Below are positions 9,252 to 18,005 of a stretch of 64,000 bases of DNA, piece by piece. Where the stretch lies: assembly GCF_002894645.1 (NCBI RefSeq), contig NZ_NCQY01000009.1:457676-521675 (forward strand), in the 5' to 3' direction. The stretch comes from Salinibacter altiplanensis (GTDB lineage Bacteria > Bacteroidota > Rhodothermia > Rhodothermales > Salinibacteraceae). Each line of letters starts with the position of its first letter. Positions within the stretch are counted from its first letter, which is position 1. The notes under the pieces were generated by a model. The model did no database searches. It had not been told where the DNA came from and saw nothing but the letters and a program-made list of their open reading frames with translations. The translations under genes and the position numbers were made by a program.

Positions 9252-9667
9252 CGGGCGGAGGCGGCTGTGGTGAAGACGGAGGCGGAGGCGCAATCAGCCC
9301 CGCCCCGCGGCGGTGCACGGTGCGGAGGGGCCTGTGCTACTCAGGCGTCCCTAACGAGCGCCGCGTCCCGACGTGCCCGCCCGCAACTGAAAATCGCTTG
9401 CTCTTGGCGCCCTGCTGGCCTGGACGGGGAGCTCCACGGCTCCTCCAGGCTCGGGCGGTAGCCCCCACTACAGCCCTCGACCATGCGCCAATTTTTGGCT
9501 CATCGATGCTCGCTCTCCCCATCCGATCCAAAATCAACCTACCAGGTTCTTAGCCAAAATGAGCCAGCAAGCCCAAGAAATCGGGCTTGATCAGCGACTG
9601 CAGAATTATCAGGAGACAACCTGGAGGGGCTACCTGTCAATTGTGCGGTCCCTGCCCCCCTTCGTCT
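9252..9667. other. Intergenic region between recQ and tenA
   Basis: No gene supported. It holds the recQ promoter region and the 3' flank of tenA. A 7-bp hairpin CAAGCCC/GGGCTTG lies at 9568-9589, without a T-run, and TGGCTCAT near 9498 is inverted as ATGAGCCA near 9559. Confidence 0.5.
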
Positions 9668-10372
9668 CTACACGGGCCATGCCTGCCGCGTCCAGGCCTG
9701 ATCCCAGAACATCCATTCGTAGCGCACGCTCGTCCGGAAGGCCTCCATGGCACGCCCGCATGCGTCCTCCGACTGGCCTTGCGCCCACCGGTCGAGCCGC
9801 CCGAGCAGCTTGTCGAGGTCCATCGTCTCGTCGGGGTCCGGGTCGGCGTAGCGGCGGATCCAGTCGGCGTAGGGATGATCGTCGGCCACCGCGCCGCCGA
9901 GCTCGTCCCAGATTTCGGCGCCCAGCTCGCGGTAGAGCCACGGGCAGGGCGCGACAGCGGCCAGCGCCTCCAGCCTTGTGCCCCGCTGTGTTCGTTCCAG
10001 CATGTGGTTCTGATAGGCGCGATTGGTGGGGGTCAGTTCGAGGCTGCGTAGGTCTTCGGGGCCGTAGCCGAGACGGTCGCCATAGTGGAGATGAAGGGAC
10101 CGCTCGGTCCGCAGGGCTCGCGTGGCGGCCTCCGTGAACCAAAGCTTGTCGTCCGGGTCTGCACAGCGGGTGCCGATGCGCACGAACGCGTCGGCGATGG
10201 CCTCCAGGTAGCGGGCGTCCTGCATCTGGTAGAATTTGAATTTGTCCGAGTCCAGAGAGCCGTCCACCAGCGCACGGACAAACGGGTGGTCGAACGAGGA
10301 ACCCCAGGCACCAGCAGCATGGTCTAGACAGCGCTGGGGAAAATCGGGAATCCGGTCTACGAGATTGGACAT
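9668..10372 (-). CDS. tenA: TenA-family aminopyrimidine aminohydrolase (thiaminase II)
   Basis: The 234-residue protein matches TenA throughout: HPFVRALVDGSLD at the N-terminus, the FKFYQMQDARYL helix, the central APCPWLY segment with the catalytic cysteine, and the C-terminal YEWMFWDQAW segment. TenA hydrolyses degraded thiamin products to give 4-amino-5-hydroxymethyl-2-methylpyrimidine for reuse. ATG at 10372 (MSNLVDRIP) was preferred over a start 31 codons upstream, as the extra residues have no family match. It is the third gene after a TPP riboswitch, about 106 bp behind the symporter, which supports thiamin salvage as its role. Confidence 0.93.
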   Translation of the reverse strand: MSNLVDRIPDFPQRCLDHAAGAWGSSFDHPFVRALVDGSLDSDKFKFYQMQDARYLEAIADAFVRIGTRCADPDDKLWFTEAATRALRTERSLHLHYGDRLGYGPEDLRSLELTPTNRAYQNHMLERTQRGTRLEALAAVAPCPWLYRELGAEIWDELGGAVADDHPYADWIRRYADPDPDETMDLDKLLGRLDRWAQGQSEDACGRAMEAFRTSVRYEWMFWDQAWTRQAWPV

Positions 10373-10478
10373 AGGACGTTGTTGTTGAGAAGAAGAACCA
10401 GAACGCATCGTGGTTCGCAGCGCGCGAGGATGCTCTACTCTCGCAGATGACGCGTTATCCATCAATCACGTACCCGTC

Positions 10479-11957
10479 TCACTCGTCGATCGTCGTCACT
10501 TTCGCTTGGAGCGTGCTCAGGTCGAAGGCGTCGTGCGGAGCGAGCAGCAGAGAGGTCCCCATCACGAGGGTCGGGACTACGAGTGCAGTCGCAAAGGCTG
10601 GCAAGAGGTCGGGCTGGGACGCGCCCGGGGCGGGAAACAGAACGCCTCCCAAGACAAGCCCCGCACCGGTGGCGAGCACGGCTGCCCAGTTCGTGAGGCG
10701 GCCGCTTAGAAGCCCCCCGAACACAGGCGCGACGGCGGCGGCGCACACGAGGTCGGCCACGAGGAAGAGATAGAGCACGCTGATGCCCTGTGCGGCGATC
10801 CCGAACACCGGCACGGCGAGCGCAGCCGTTGCCCAGCGGGCCACCTGCATGAGAGTACCAGCGGAGACGGTAGGCACGGCTTGTCGCAGGTCCACGGCCA
10901 CAAGGCTGGCGAGGGCGTTGAGGACCGTGTCGGCACTGCTCATGACGAGGACGAGGCCAAGGAAGACGAGCCCAAGGCCCCCCCCGGACGGGGCCGCGTC
11001 GAGCAACAGCCCAAAGAGGGCGGTCGAGGGCGGGTCGGCCACGCCCTTCCCCACCGCCGCCAGCCCGAGCAGGCCCGTCCCCAGCACGGTGATGGCCATG
11101 GTCCCGGCCACGGTCGCAAAGCTCACCCGCAGCGCCGCCATGCTGTCGGCCGCGTAGACGCGCTGCCATGTGCCCTGGTTGAAGAGGCTCGCCGCCGCGA
11201 TCCCGATGACGAGGGCCAGGCCGCCCTTTACGCCGGGCGGGTGCGTCCAGCGTAGCAATTCAGGCGCCCGATCGGCCACGCCTGTCACGAGGGGCGACGT
11301 GCCCCCGACCGCCGCGACTGCCGCCACCGCGCCCCCTGCCAGCAGCGGCAGCAGGAGCAGCGATTGCACGCCGTCGGTCACGATGGAGGCGCGCAGCCCC
11401 CCGACCGCCGTATACGCGACGGTGGCCACAAGGACGATGCCCGCCGTGATCCACAGCGGCACGTCGGCCACGAGCTGCAGGATGAAGGCCATGCCCGTCA
11501 CCTGTGCGGTCAGGGCGATGAACAGGTAAAACGTCATGATGCCGAGCGTGAAGACGTGCATAGCCCGCCCGTAGCGGTGCCGCACGAACTCGGTGAGGGA
11601 ATGCCCCTCGGGCATGAAGGTCCGCAGGCGCTGCCCGAGGGGAATGTAGAGGAGGGGCGGCAGTGCCGACCCAAGGGCGTAGCCCACGATGGCGGGCAGG
11701 CCGCCCCACGTCGCCGCCTCCGGCGGGCCAAACAGGATCCACGAGCCCATTGCCGAGGCGAACAGAGTGGCCGTTGTCGCCGTGGTGCCAAACTGGCCTC
11801 GGGCCGTCACGTAGTCCTCCAGGCTCTGGCCCGCGCCTGTCCACAGGACGTACCCGAGGCCTACGGCGGCAAACAGTCCGGCACCGACGATCAAGGCAAG
11901 AAGCATGGATGTATGGACGGCTGTAGGCGTGGGGGTCTGGAAGTGACGGGGGGACAT
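10479..11957 (-). CDS. Sodium:solute symporter (SSS family), predicted thiamin or thiamin-precursor importer
   Basis: A 492-residue inner-membrane protein with about 13 hydrophobic segments. It has SSS family marks: the unwound first-helix region, TARGQFGTTATTATLFASAMGS (in part), LGQRLR, and the sodium-site region VMSSADTVLNALASLV in the second half. The family couples Na+ influx to uptake of small organic solutes. The substrate cannot be read from the sequence. Its place between a TonB receptor (38 bp upstream) and TenA downstream, all behind a TPP riboswitch, predicts thiamin or its pyrimidine moiety. The short charged tail is typical. An internal start at 11906 is possible. Confidence 0.85.
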   Translation of the reverse strand: MSPRHFQTPTPTAVHTSMLLALIVGAGLFAAVGLGYVLWTGAGQSLEDYVTARGQFGTTATTATLFASAMGSWILFGPPEAATWGGLPAIVGYALGSALPPLLYIPLGQRLRTFMPEGHSLTEFVRHRYGRAMHVFTLGIMTFYLFIALTAQVTGMAFILQLVADVPLWITAGIVLVATVAYTAVGGLRASIVTDGVQSLLLLPLLAGGAVAAVAAVGGTSPLVTGVADRAPELLRWTHPPGVKGGLALVIGIAAASLFNQGTWQRVYAADSMAALRVSFATVAGTMAITVLGTGLLGLAAVGKGVADPPSTALFGLLLDAAPSGGGLGLVFLGLVLVMSSADTVLNALASLVAVDLRQAVPTVSAGTLMQVARWATAALAVPVFGIAAQGISVLYLFLVADLVCAAAVAPVFGGLLSGRLTNWAAVLATGAGLVLGGVLFPAPGASQPDLLPAFATALVVPTLVMGTSLLLAPHDAFDLSTLQAKVTTIDE

Positions 11958-11995
11958 CTGCGCATCCGCCCCTCTACACGTCTATTCCCGAAGCG

Positions 11996-14596
11996 TCAAC
12001 GAAGCGTGTACCGCAGTTCGACGAAGAGGCTGCGGGTCGCGGCGGGGTAGAAGCGCGGGCCGCCCGCTCCCCGAAAGCCGTGTTGAAGAACCTGAGCGTC
12101 GAGCAGGTTGTCGACGTTCGCTTGCACCTCTACTCCATCGAAGGCCGATGAGGAGGGGGCCTCGTAGCTCAGCGATACCCCGAGCAGAGCGTACGGGTCG
12201 ATCGTGTGCTCGTCGCTCTCCTCCTCCACGACCGTTCCGTCCCGAACCGTCGCCGTCGTGCCCCCCGAGTTGTCCACGTACTGCCGCCCCACAGCCTGCA
12301 CATGCGCCGACGCCGTGGCGCCACGCCACGTGTACGACGTGCGCAGATTGGCGAGCTCTTCGGGCGACGACGCAATGGGATTGCCGTCACGCTCCAGGAC
12401 CACGGTCATGTCCCCGCGGGTTCGGAATTCTGTAAAGTCCACGAAGCGAGTGCGCGCCAGCATCGCGTTGCCCGACACCGTCCAGCCCGGGAGCACCTGC
12501 GCGGAGCCCTCCACCTCCAGCCCCACGTGCCGCGTGCGGTCGGCGTTGCCGGTGCGCGGCGCGCCGAACTGGTTGACGGCCCCGCTGGGCACAATCTCGT
12601 CCCAGAACTCCATCCAGAAGAGGTTGGCTGAGAGCCGGTACCGCGGCCGCTCCAGCCTGGCTCCCAGCTCCAGGTCCACGAGCTGCTCAGGCTCGATGAG
12701 CGGGTCGTCGTAGTCGAACGAGCCATCCGGGGTCTGCTTGAACTGCGGCGTGGCACCGGCCGGCCCCTCCTGCCCCTCGTACAGCTGCGTGCGCCGGGGC
12801 TCGCGGTGGGCCCAGGCAAGGCTCGCGTACGCGCTCAGCGGCCGGTCGGGGTTGAGGGTGACCCCGATCCGCGGGTTGACGAAGAAATACGGCGTTGTAA
12901 ACTCGTGCGACCGCATGTCCTCCCGGTCGAACGTCTTCTCGTCGTAGAGGCGGTAGCGGCGCCACGTAAGCTGGAGGTCGGCCTGCACGGCCAGCCGATC
13001 GACCGGCCGAAACAGGTGGGCCCCGAAGGCTGAGGCGATGATCTTCTCGTTCCGGAACTGCCAGAGGCGCCGGTCGGCGCCTGCCCCCACGATCAGATCC
13101 GGAATCTGCGGCCCGGCCTCTTGAATGCGTCCCCATCGCAGCGACCGGTGCAGGCGCGCCTCCAGCCCGAGGGTCGTCTTCGTCGTTCCCTCCTCGTGGA
13201 CCACCGTCGGAATCCAACCCACCTGATTCTGATCAAGATTCCCCCGGAGAATAACATCGCCCGGCGCGACGTCCCCCACAAGAAAGAGCGGCAGCTGGCG
13301 CTCATCGTCCGTAAGCGGATCGCCGCCGAGGCTGAAGTCGTCGGGCAGGCGGAGGAAGTCGGCGGAGCGGAAGGTGCCGTCGAAGTCGAAGTAGCCCTCG
13401 CCCTTGATCCAGAAGGCCGTCTGGTCCAGGGCCCAGTTCGGGGAGAACCGCCATTCGTGACGCAGGTGCACCTGCGGAGGATGGAAGCGCTCGGTGTCGC
13501 CTGAGGCCGCGCTTGGGTTCTGTCGGCGGGCCTCATCGTCCTCGTTGGCGTCTTTCGGGATGCCCTGAAACGCCAAGCCGTCGTTTTGAACGCCCGCAAA
13601 GGCCTGAATTTTGAACGTCGAGCGGTCGCCGTAGCGGGCGAGGCCGCCGAAGAAGCGGTTGAAGTCGGTCCACGCGTTCTCGCGGTAGCCGTCCGAGCTC
13701 ACGCGGCTGTAGCGGGCGTTGACGACGTAGCGATCCCCCAGCAGGCCGCTGTTGGCCGCGACGGAAAGTCGTTGCGTACCGAAGGAGCCGGTGCCGACAC
13801 GGGCCCGGGCGTAGGGCTCCGGCTCAAAAGGATCGGTGACGATGTTGATGGCGCCGCCGATGCCCACGGAGCCGTAGAGCGACGACCCGGCCCCGCGCTG
13901 CACCTGCACGTCCTCGATGGAGGATTGCAAACCGTAGAGGTTGACCCAGAAGACGTTGAAGTCCTCCGGATCATTCTGCGGAACGCCGTTGATGGAGACG
14001 GCGAGGCGGCGCTGGTCGAACCCCCGGATGCGCAGCGCGGAGTAGCCGATGCCGTTGCCGTTCTGGCTGTGGGACGTTACTGAAGGAGTCTCCGACAGGA
14101 GCGACGGCAGGTCCTGCACCCCAAGGCGCCGGTCGATCTCCTCGGTCGTGAGGTTGCTAATCGTGACGGGATTGACCCGGGGCTGGGCCCGCCGTGTGGT
14201 CACGACGACCTCGTTCCCCGACAGGGCGCGGCGCCGCAGCGCAATCGTGTCGCGCACCGTTTCGCCGGCGGGCAGCGTGAGGCGTTCGGTGTGGCGGGCG
14301 TATCCGACGAAGCGGACGACGAGGCGGTACCCACCGGGCTCTACGTCGCGGAACGCGAAGGCTCCGGACGAGTCGGTGGCCGTGCCGTATCGGCGCTCGC
14401 CAGACGCCGGATCTTGGAGAAGCACGGTGGCACTCGGCAGGGGATCGCCTGTAAGGTCCTCCCCTACAGGGGCTTGCTCTACGCGTCCGATGAGCGCGGC
14501 GCGGTCGTCAGGCTGGGCATGGACGGATTCCCCCCTCCCCATGCCGAAAAGAAGAACGAAAAGAGCAACGAAGAATCTGACGGGAAAGCGAGTCAT
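11996..14596 (-). CDS. TonB-dependent outer-membrane receptor, predicted thiamin uptake
   Basis: The 866-residue protein has a signal peptide (start ATG 14596, cleavage after ESVHAQ), a carboxypeptidase-regulatory-like domain at about residues 35-115 (DSSGAFAFRDVEPGGYRLVVRFVGY), a plug domain (VNPVTISNLTTEEIDRRLG through GSSLYGSVGIGGAINIV) and a long C-terminal barrel ending in an aromatic/charged YTLR strand. This is the usual Bacteroidetes TonB-receptor architecture. It moves a scarce large solute across the outer membrane with energy from TonB/ExbBD. Being the first gene behind a TPP riboswitch, its likely ligand is thiamin or a derivative. The longer in-frame extension to 14752 would overlap the riboswitch and was rejected. 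Confidence 0.93.
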   Translation of the reverse strand: MTRFPVRFFVALFVLLFGMGRGESVHAQPDDRAALIGRVEQAPVGEDLTGDPLPSATVLLQDPASGERRYGTATDSSGAFAFRDVEPGGYRLVVRFVGYARHTERLTLPAGETVRDTIALRRRALSGNEVVVTTRRAQPRVNPVTISNLTTEEIDRRLGVQDLPSLLSETPSVTSHSQNGNGIGYSALRIRGFDQRRLAVSINGVPQNDPEDFNVFWVNLYGLQSSIEDVQVQRGAGSSLYGSVGIGGAINIVTDPFEPEPYARARVGTGSFGTQRLSVAANSGLLGDRYVVNARYSRVSSDGYRENAWTDFNRFFGGLARYGDRSTFKIQAFAGVQNDGLAFQGIPKDANEDDEARRQNPSAASGDTERFHPPQVHLRHEWRFSPNWALDQTAFWIKGEGYFDFDGTFRSADFLRLPDDFSLGGDPLTDDERQLPLFLVGDVAPGDVILRGNLDQNQVGWIPTVVHEEGTTKTTLGLEARLHRSLRWGRIQEAGPQIPDLIVGAGADRRLWQFRNEKIIASAFGAHLFRPVDRLAVQADLQLTWRRYRLYDEKTFDREDMRSHEFTTPYFFVNPRIGVTLNPDRPLSAYASLAWAHREPRRTQLYEGQEGPAGATPQFKQTPDGSFDYDDPLIEPEQLVDLELGARLERPRYRLSANLFWMEFWDEIVPSGAVNQFGAPRTGNADRTRHVGLEVEGSAQVLPGWTVSGNAMLARTRFVDFTEFRTRGDMTVVLERDGNPIASSPEELANLRTSYTWRGATASAHVQAVGRQYVDNSGGTTATVRDGTVVEEESDEHTIDPYALLGVSLSYEAPSSSAFDGVEVQANVDNLLDAQVLQHGFRGAGGPRFYPAATRSLFVELRYTLR

Positions 14597-14740
14597 CGGT
14601 CGCGCCCTGCATGTGTGAGCGAATGCATCAAACAGCGGGCGCCGACGGACGCAACAAAAGCAATAAAAAATGCCACCTCCATCGGCGCAGATGGGGGCGG
14701 CCCGGAAACTGGAACTGGACACAGGCGCACGACTGAAGGC

Positions 14741-14832
14741 GCGTGCCAGCATTCCCTACGCCGGTGTGAACCGGATCAGGTTCGAAGGGTACGGTCTCAG
14801 CCCCAGACGCGACATGCGCGTCGGGACGCCCC
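14741..14832 (-). promoter_or_regulatory. TPP (thiamin pyrophosphate) riboswitch
   Basis: The minus strand contains the signature THI-box elements in order: GGGGCGTCC, GGGGCTGAGA, CCCTTCGAACCTGATCCGG, TTCACACCGGCGTAGGGAA. These form the pyrimidine- and pyrophosphate-sensing arms of the TPP aptamer. It ends about 145 nt before the start of the TonB receptor gene. TPP binding is expected to lower expression of the receptor-symporter-TenA operon. No clear T-run terminator was seen, so control of translation is possible. Confidence 0.95.
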
Positions 14833-14863
14833 AATAGTAAACTACTCAAATGTGCTTGCCTAG

Positions 14864-15143
14864 TCACTTGAAGCGAAGCGAGGTGTTTCGGTCGTCGGGT
14901 GCCCGCCAGCACAATCGCATCTGATGTTCGGCAGTAAGCACCTTCAGCAGGCAGTCTGGACCCCGGCCTGCCTCCTTCCGCTTGAGTTCCAGCCCAACCG
15001 CTCGGCCCGTTTCCTGCTTCCGAAGACTGAGCGCCAGTCGGCACACAACGCCCAAGTTCTGCGCCGCGTATCCGGCTCGCACGCGGCTGTCGTTCTCCAG
15101 AAAAGCGACATCGAGCGTCCAACGGAGCTTATTTCAACATGCC
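14864..15143 (-). pseudogene. ISAs1-family transposase remnant, C-terminal end
   Basis: On the minus strand the frame NKLRWTLDVAF, then RVRAGYAAQNLGVVCRLAL and GPDCLLKVL, matches the end of ISAs1-type transposases (LDV-F-ED-SR-R, ENMA-LRRLALNLLK, KR-KAGWD-DYLLKVL). A stop codon lies immediately upstream of this piece and no N-terminal part or terminal repeats are seen. It is a dead fragment of about 90 codons. The broken S41 peptidase starts at its other side, so an old insertion may have damaged that gene. Confidence 0.75.
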
Positions 15144-15848
15144 AGTGATGGACGACAGACGGACTGCCGCAGGGGGCGCTCCAGATCGGCCTCGAAGCCG
15201 GACAGGAACAGCTGGTCTTCGGGTTCGGTCGTTCCGTCGGCGTGATGGTGCTCGGCGCGCACCGGCCGATGACGCGTCGACGGAGAAATTTCTCCAGACC
15301 CTACGCCGCATGGTCGCCCAACTGGAGGACAAGAAGCAGTACATCTCCGGCTCTCCGCAGTGGACGGAGGGTGGCGCACCGCGGCAGCTCAGGCGCGGGG
15401 AGCCGGACTCGACAGCTGCCCTTGCCGTTCGTCAAGCGGGAACAGAGAAAACGTGTGAGATGACCCGTCCCGACCGACGGATCCGGGCGCTGGACGCTTC
15501 CGCCTGAAAAGCCGCAGGTTCCCGGGGGCGTGGCGTTCCTGACCGGGGCGGGCGCCATCAGCTACGCCGAGAGCGTCATGGGCATCGTCGAACACCACGA
15601 CCTGGGCACCATCGTCGGCCAGCCGACAGCGGGCACGAACGGAAACCTCAACCCCTTCGACCTTCCCGGAAGCCACACGATATCACACGATATACTGGAC
15701 CGGCATGCGCGTCCGCAAGCACGGTGGGTCCCAGCACCACCTCCTCGGCATCCGGCCGGGCGTGCGGGCCGAACGCATGATTGAGGGCGTGCGGGCCGGG
15801 CAGGGCGAGGGGCTGGAGACGGCAGTGGAGGTGCTCCGGCAGAAGTAA
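15139..15848 (+). pseudogene. Broken S41 (C-terminal processing type) peptidase
   Basis: The frame around 15506-15690 reads EKPQVPGGVAFLTG, AISYAESVMGIVEHH and GTIVGQPTAGTNG, which is the catalytic part of S41 peptidases, including the Ser of the SYAES motif. After a 10-bp tandem duplication at 15674-15693 the frame is lost, but IYWTGMRVRKHGGSQHHLLG and GVRAGQGEGLETAVEVLRQK continue the family end in another frame up to TAA at 15848. Upstream, short matches (LQTLRRMVAQLED near 15300) appear in yet another frame, with stops between. The gene has at least two breaks and no usable start. Confidence 0.8.
15674..15693 (+). repeat. 10-bp perfect tandem duplication that breaks the S41 gene
   Basis: CACACGATAT occurs twice back to back. 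Removing one copy restores the reading frame from GTNG...GSH into TIYWTGMRVRKH, so the duplication is the frameshifting event at this point. Confidence 0.85.
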
Positions 15849-15999
15849 GTTAAGCGGGCCCCTTCCGAAGTATTCCCGAACCGTCACGGCCAGGCCTTGA
15901 CAATCGCACCCGCAGTCCCCTTGCTGTAGTTATCCCCGACGACCGCAGTGAACTGTTCCCGGCCTGCGTTTCTCCCAACCCCTCCTCCCCACACAAAAT

Positions 16000-17037
16000 A
16001 TGACCGCCAGACTGGGCATCGTCGGCGCCGGAGCCGGCGCCGCGGCCGCTACGTACGTCGTGGACCACGCGCTCCCGGACGCCGACCTCACCGTCTTCGA
16101 GAAATCACGCGGGGTCTGTGGCCGGGCTGCCGCGCGGCGGCGCAACGGGCTCGTGTACGAACACGGGGCCAACTACCTTACGGACGACGACGACCGCGTC
16201 AACAACCTCGTTACTGAGGAGTTTGACGACGGGCTCGTGGAGGTGAACGGCCCGATCTGGACGTTCGACGCTGCAGGAACCGTCTCGGAGGGCCGCGACA
16301 GCGACAAGCGACGGTGGACCTACGCAGACGGCATCACGCGGCTGGCCAAGCACCTCTTCGGGGCCACGGGCGCGACCGTCAAGCGGACAACACGCATCGT
16401 CGACGTTCACCACGACGGGGGCTGGCGGCTCACCGACGCCAACGAGTCTACGCACGGCCCCTTCGACACCCTCCTGCTGAACCCGCCGGCGCCCCAGACC
16501 GCCGCCCTCCTCGACGAAACCGGAATTGAGGCCGTCGACCAACTCGGCAACGCCGCGGCTGCGGTCGACTACCGAACGGTCTGGACCGCCGTCCTCGGAT
16601 ACGACTTCGAGATCGACGTGCCCTACTACGCGCTTGTAAATGCCGACAAGGAGCACGCGGTCGGCTGGATCGGGCGCGAGGAGTGCAAGCCCGGGCACGT
16701 GCCCGACGGCGAAACGGTTCTCGTCGTCCAGGCGAGCCCCGACTGGTCGACCGAGCGGTACGACGATCCGCCCGAGCAAAATATCGCTGTCCTTGCCCAG
16801 CACGCCGCGGAGATTGTTGGGGACGAGCGCCTGACCGATCCCGACTGGACCGACCATCAGGGCTGGCGGTACGCGTTGCCGGAGGCGGGCGTCCGGGCCG
16901 ATGCGGTGCGGGCCGCTGCCCAGAAGGACGTGTACGTGACGGGCGACTGGGTGGCCGGCGAGGCGCGACTGCACGCTGCGGTCCGGAACGGCCTGGGGAC
17001 CGGCGACGCCGTGGCCGAGGCCCTCCGAGGGAGGTAA
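16000..17037 (+). CDS. FAD-dependent NAD(P)-binding amine-oxidase-like protein (renalase-like)
   Basis: A 345-residue flavoprotein. The N-terminus carries the dinucleotide-binding GIVGAGAGAAAA motif (residues 6-17) with an acidic/aromatic end VFEKSRGVCGRAA, as in amine oxidase and renalase-like proteins. HGANY follows at about 53-57. The C-terminus has the second FAD contact VYVTGDWVAGEARLHAAVRNGL (in part), in which a GD pair binds the ribityl chain. The substrate is unknown; renalases oxidise off-form dihydropyridine nucleotides. It starts at ATG 16000. The next gene begins 115 bp downstream on the same strand and could be co-transcribed. Confidence 0.85.
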   Translation: MTARLGIVGAGAGAAAATYVVDHALPDADLTVFEKSRGVCGRAAARRRNGLVYEHGANYLTDDDDRVNNLVTEEFDDGLVEVNGPIWTFDAAGTVSEGRDSDKRRWTYADGITRLAKHLFGATGATVKRTTRIVDVHHDGGWRLTDANESTHGPFDTLLLNPPAPQTAALLDETGIEAVDQLGNAAAAVDYRTVWTAVLGYDFEIDVPYYALVNADKEHAVGWIGREECKPGHVPDGETVLVVQASPDWSTERYDDPPEQNIAVLAQHAAEIVGDERLTDPDWTDHQGWRYALPEAGVRADAVRAAAQKDVYVTGDWVAGEARLHAAVRNGLGTGDAVAEALRGR

Positions 17038-17152
17038 CGAAAGAAGGAAACGGGGCCGACGAGTCGGAAACGGATTCTCGCCGAACGCCTCCAGACATGG
17101 GTCGTATCAACGGCATCAGTTTTTCTTTTCTTCACGCCGATCCCGCTCTGCC

Positions 17153-17803
17153 ATGGACACCAACGTCTACACCTACGAGGGCGACGACGTCACTGTCACT
17201 TGGGACCAGGAGCGCTGCATCCACGCCGCGGCCTGCGTGGAGGGCCTGCCGAGCGTCTTCGACCCAGAGCGCCGCCCCTGGGTTGAGCCCGACCAGGCTT
17301 CCCCCGACGCTTTGGAGGCCGTCGTGCCGCAGTGCCCCACCGGCGCGCTCCACCTCACCCGAGACGGCGAGGACCCTGAACCGGTGCCCGATGAAAACCG
17401 CATCTCGCTGTTTCCGAACGGTCCCCTCCTCGTCCACGGCGACGCGGAGCTCATCGACAGCGACGGGGAGACGCTGCTCACCGATACGCGCATGGCCCTC
17501 TGCCGCTGCGGCAAATCGGCCAACAAGCCGCTCTGCGACGGGAGCCACGACGAGGAATTCGAGGACGCCGGGCACATCGCAGTGGATCACCTCTCCCCGC
17601 CCGACGACAACGAGACCGACACTGCCCTCCGCGTCCGGGCCACCGAGGACGGGCCGTTCGTGGTCGAGGGGCCGGTTACCATCGAGGGCGCCGACAAGGA
17701 CACGGTGTCGGGACACCGGGGGGCCCTCTGCCGCTGCGGCGCCTCCGGCAGCACACCCTTCTGCGACGGAAGCCACGCGGAGATCGGATTCGAGGCGGAC
17801 TGA
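17153..17803 (+). CDS. Iron-sulfur protein: YjdI-type ferredoxin domain fused to two CDGSH domains
   Basis: The 216-residue protein has an N-terminal divergent 4Fe-4S domain (residues about 5-70; CIHAAACVEGLP and QCPTGAL), followed by two CDGSH-type 2Fe-2S zinc-finger domains: CRCGKSANKPLCDGSH (about 119-134) and CRCGASGSTPFCDGSH (about 195-210). In each CDGSH domain three Cys and one His bind a 2Fe-2S cluster. In many bacteria these domains are separate small proteins; here they form one chain. A role in electron or cluster transfer is likely but unproved. It lies downstream of a flavoprotein, a possible electron partner. Confidence 0.9.
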   Translation: MDTNVYTYEGDDVTVTWDQERCIHAAACVEGLPSVFDPERRPWVEPDQASPDALEAVVPQCPTGALHLTRDGEDPEPVPDENRISLFPNGPLLVHGDAELIDSDGETLLTDTRMALCRCGKSANKPLCDGSHDEEFEDAGHIAVDHLSPPDDNETDTALRVRATEDGPFVVEGPVTIEGADKDTVSGHRGALCRCGASGSTPFCDGSHAEIGFEAD

Positions 17804-18005
17804 CCCGGGCCCGATCGATTCCGCGGTCTTCGACAGAGATCGCCCCTCATGACTTAGAACGAGAGCGTGGGAGCATGGGAATCAAGCCCCTGTCTCCCTC
17901 ACGCGCTGCTGGGGCTTCGTCTCCCCCCACTCGCCGGCCCCCGCCCTCCCTTCGCTCTCGCGCTTTCCCCTTCCGCGCGTTCTGCTTCCCCGTCCCTCCG
18001 CACGA

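Noticed and set aside
11996-14752. Longer TonB receptor starting inside the TPP riboswitch
   Set aside because: The riboswitch occupies that stretch, and a good signal peptide begins at 14596.
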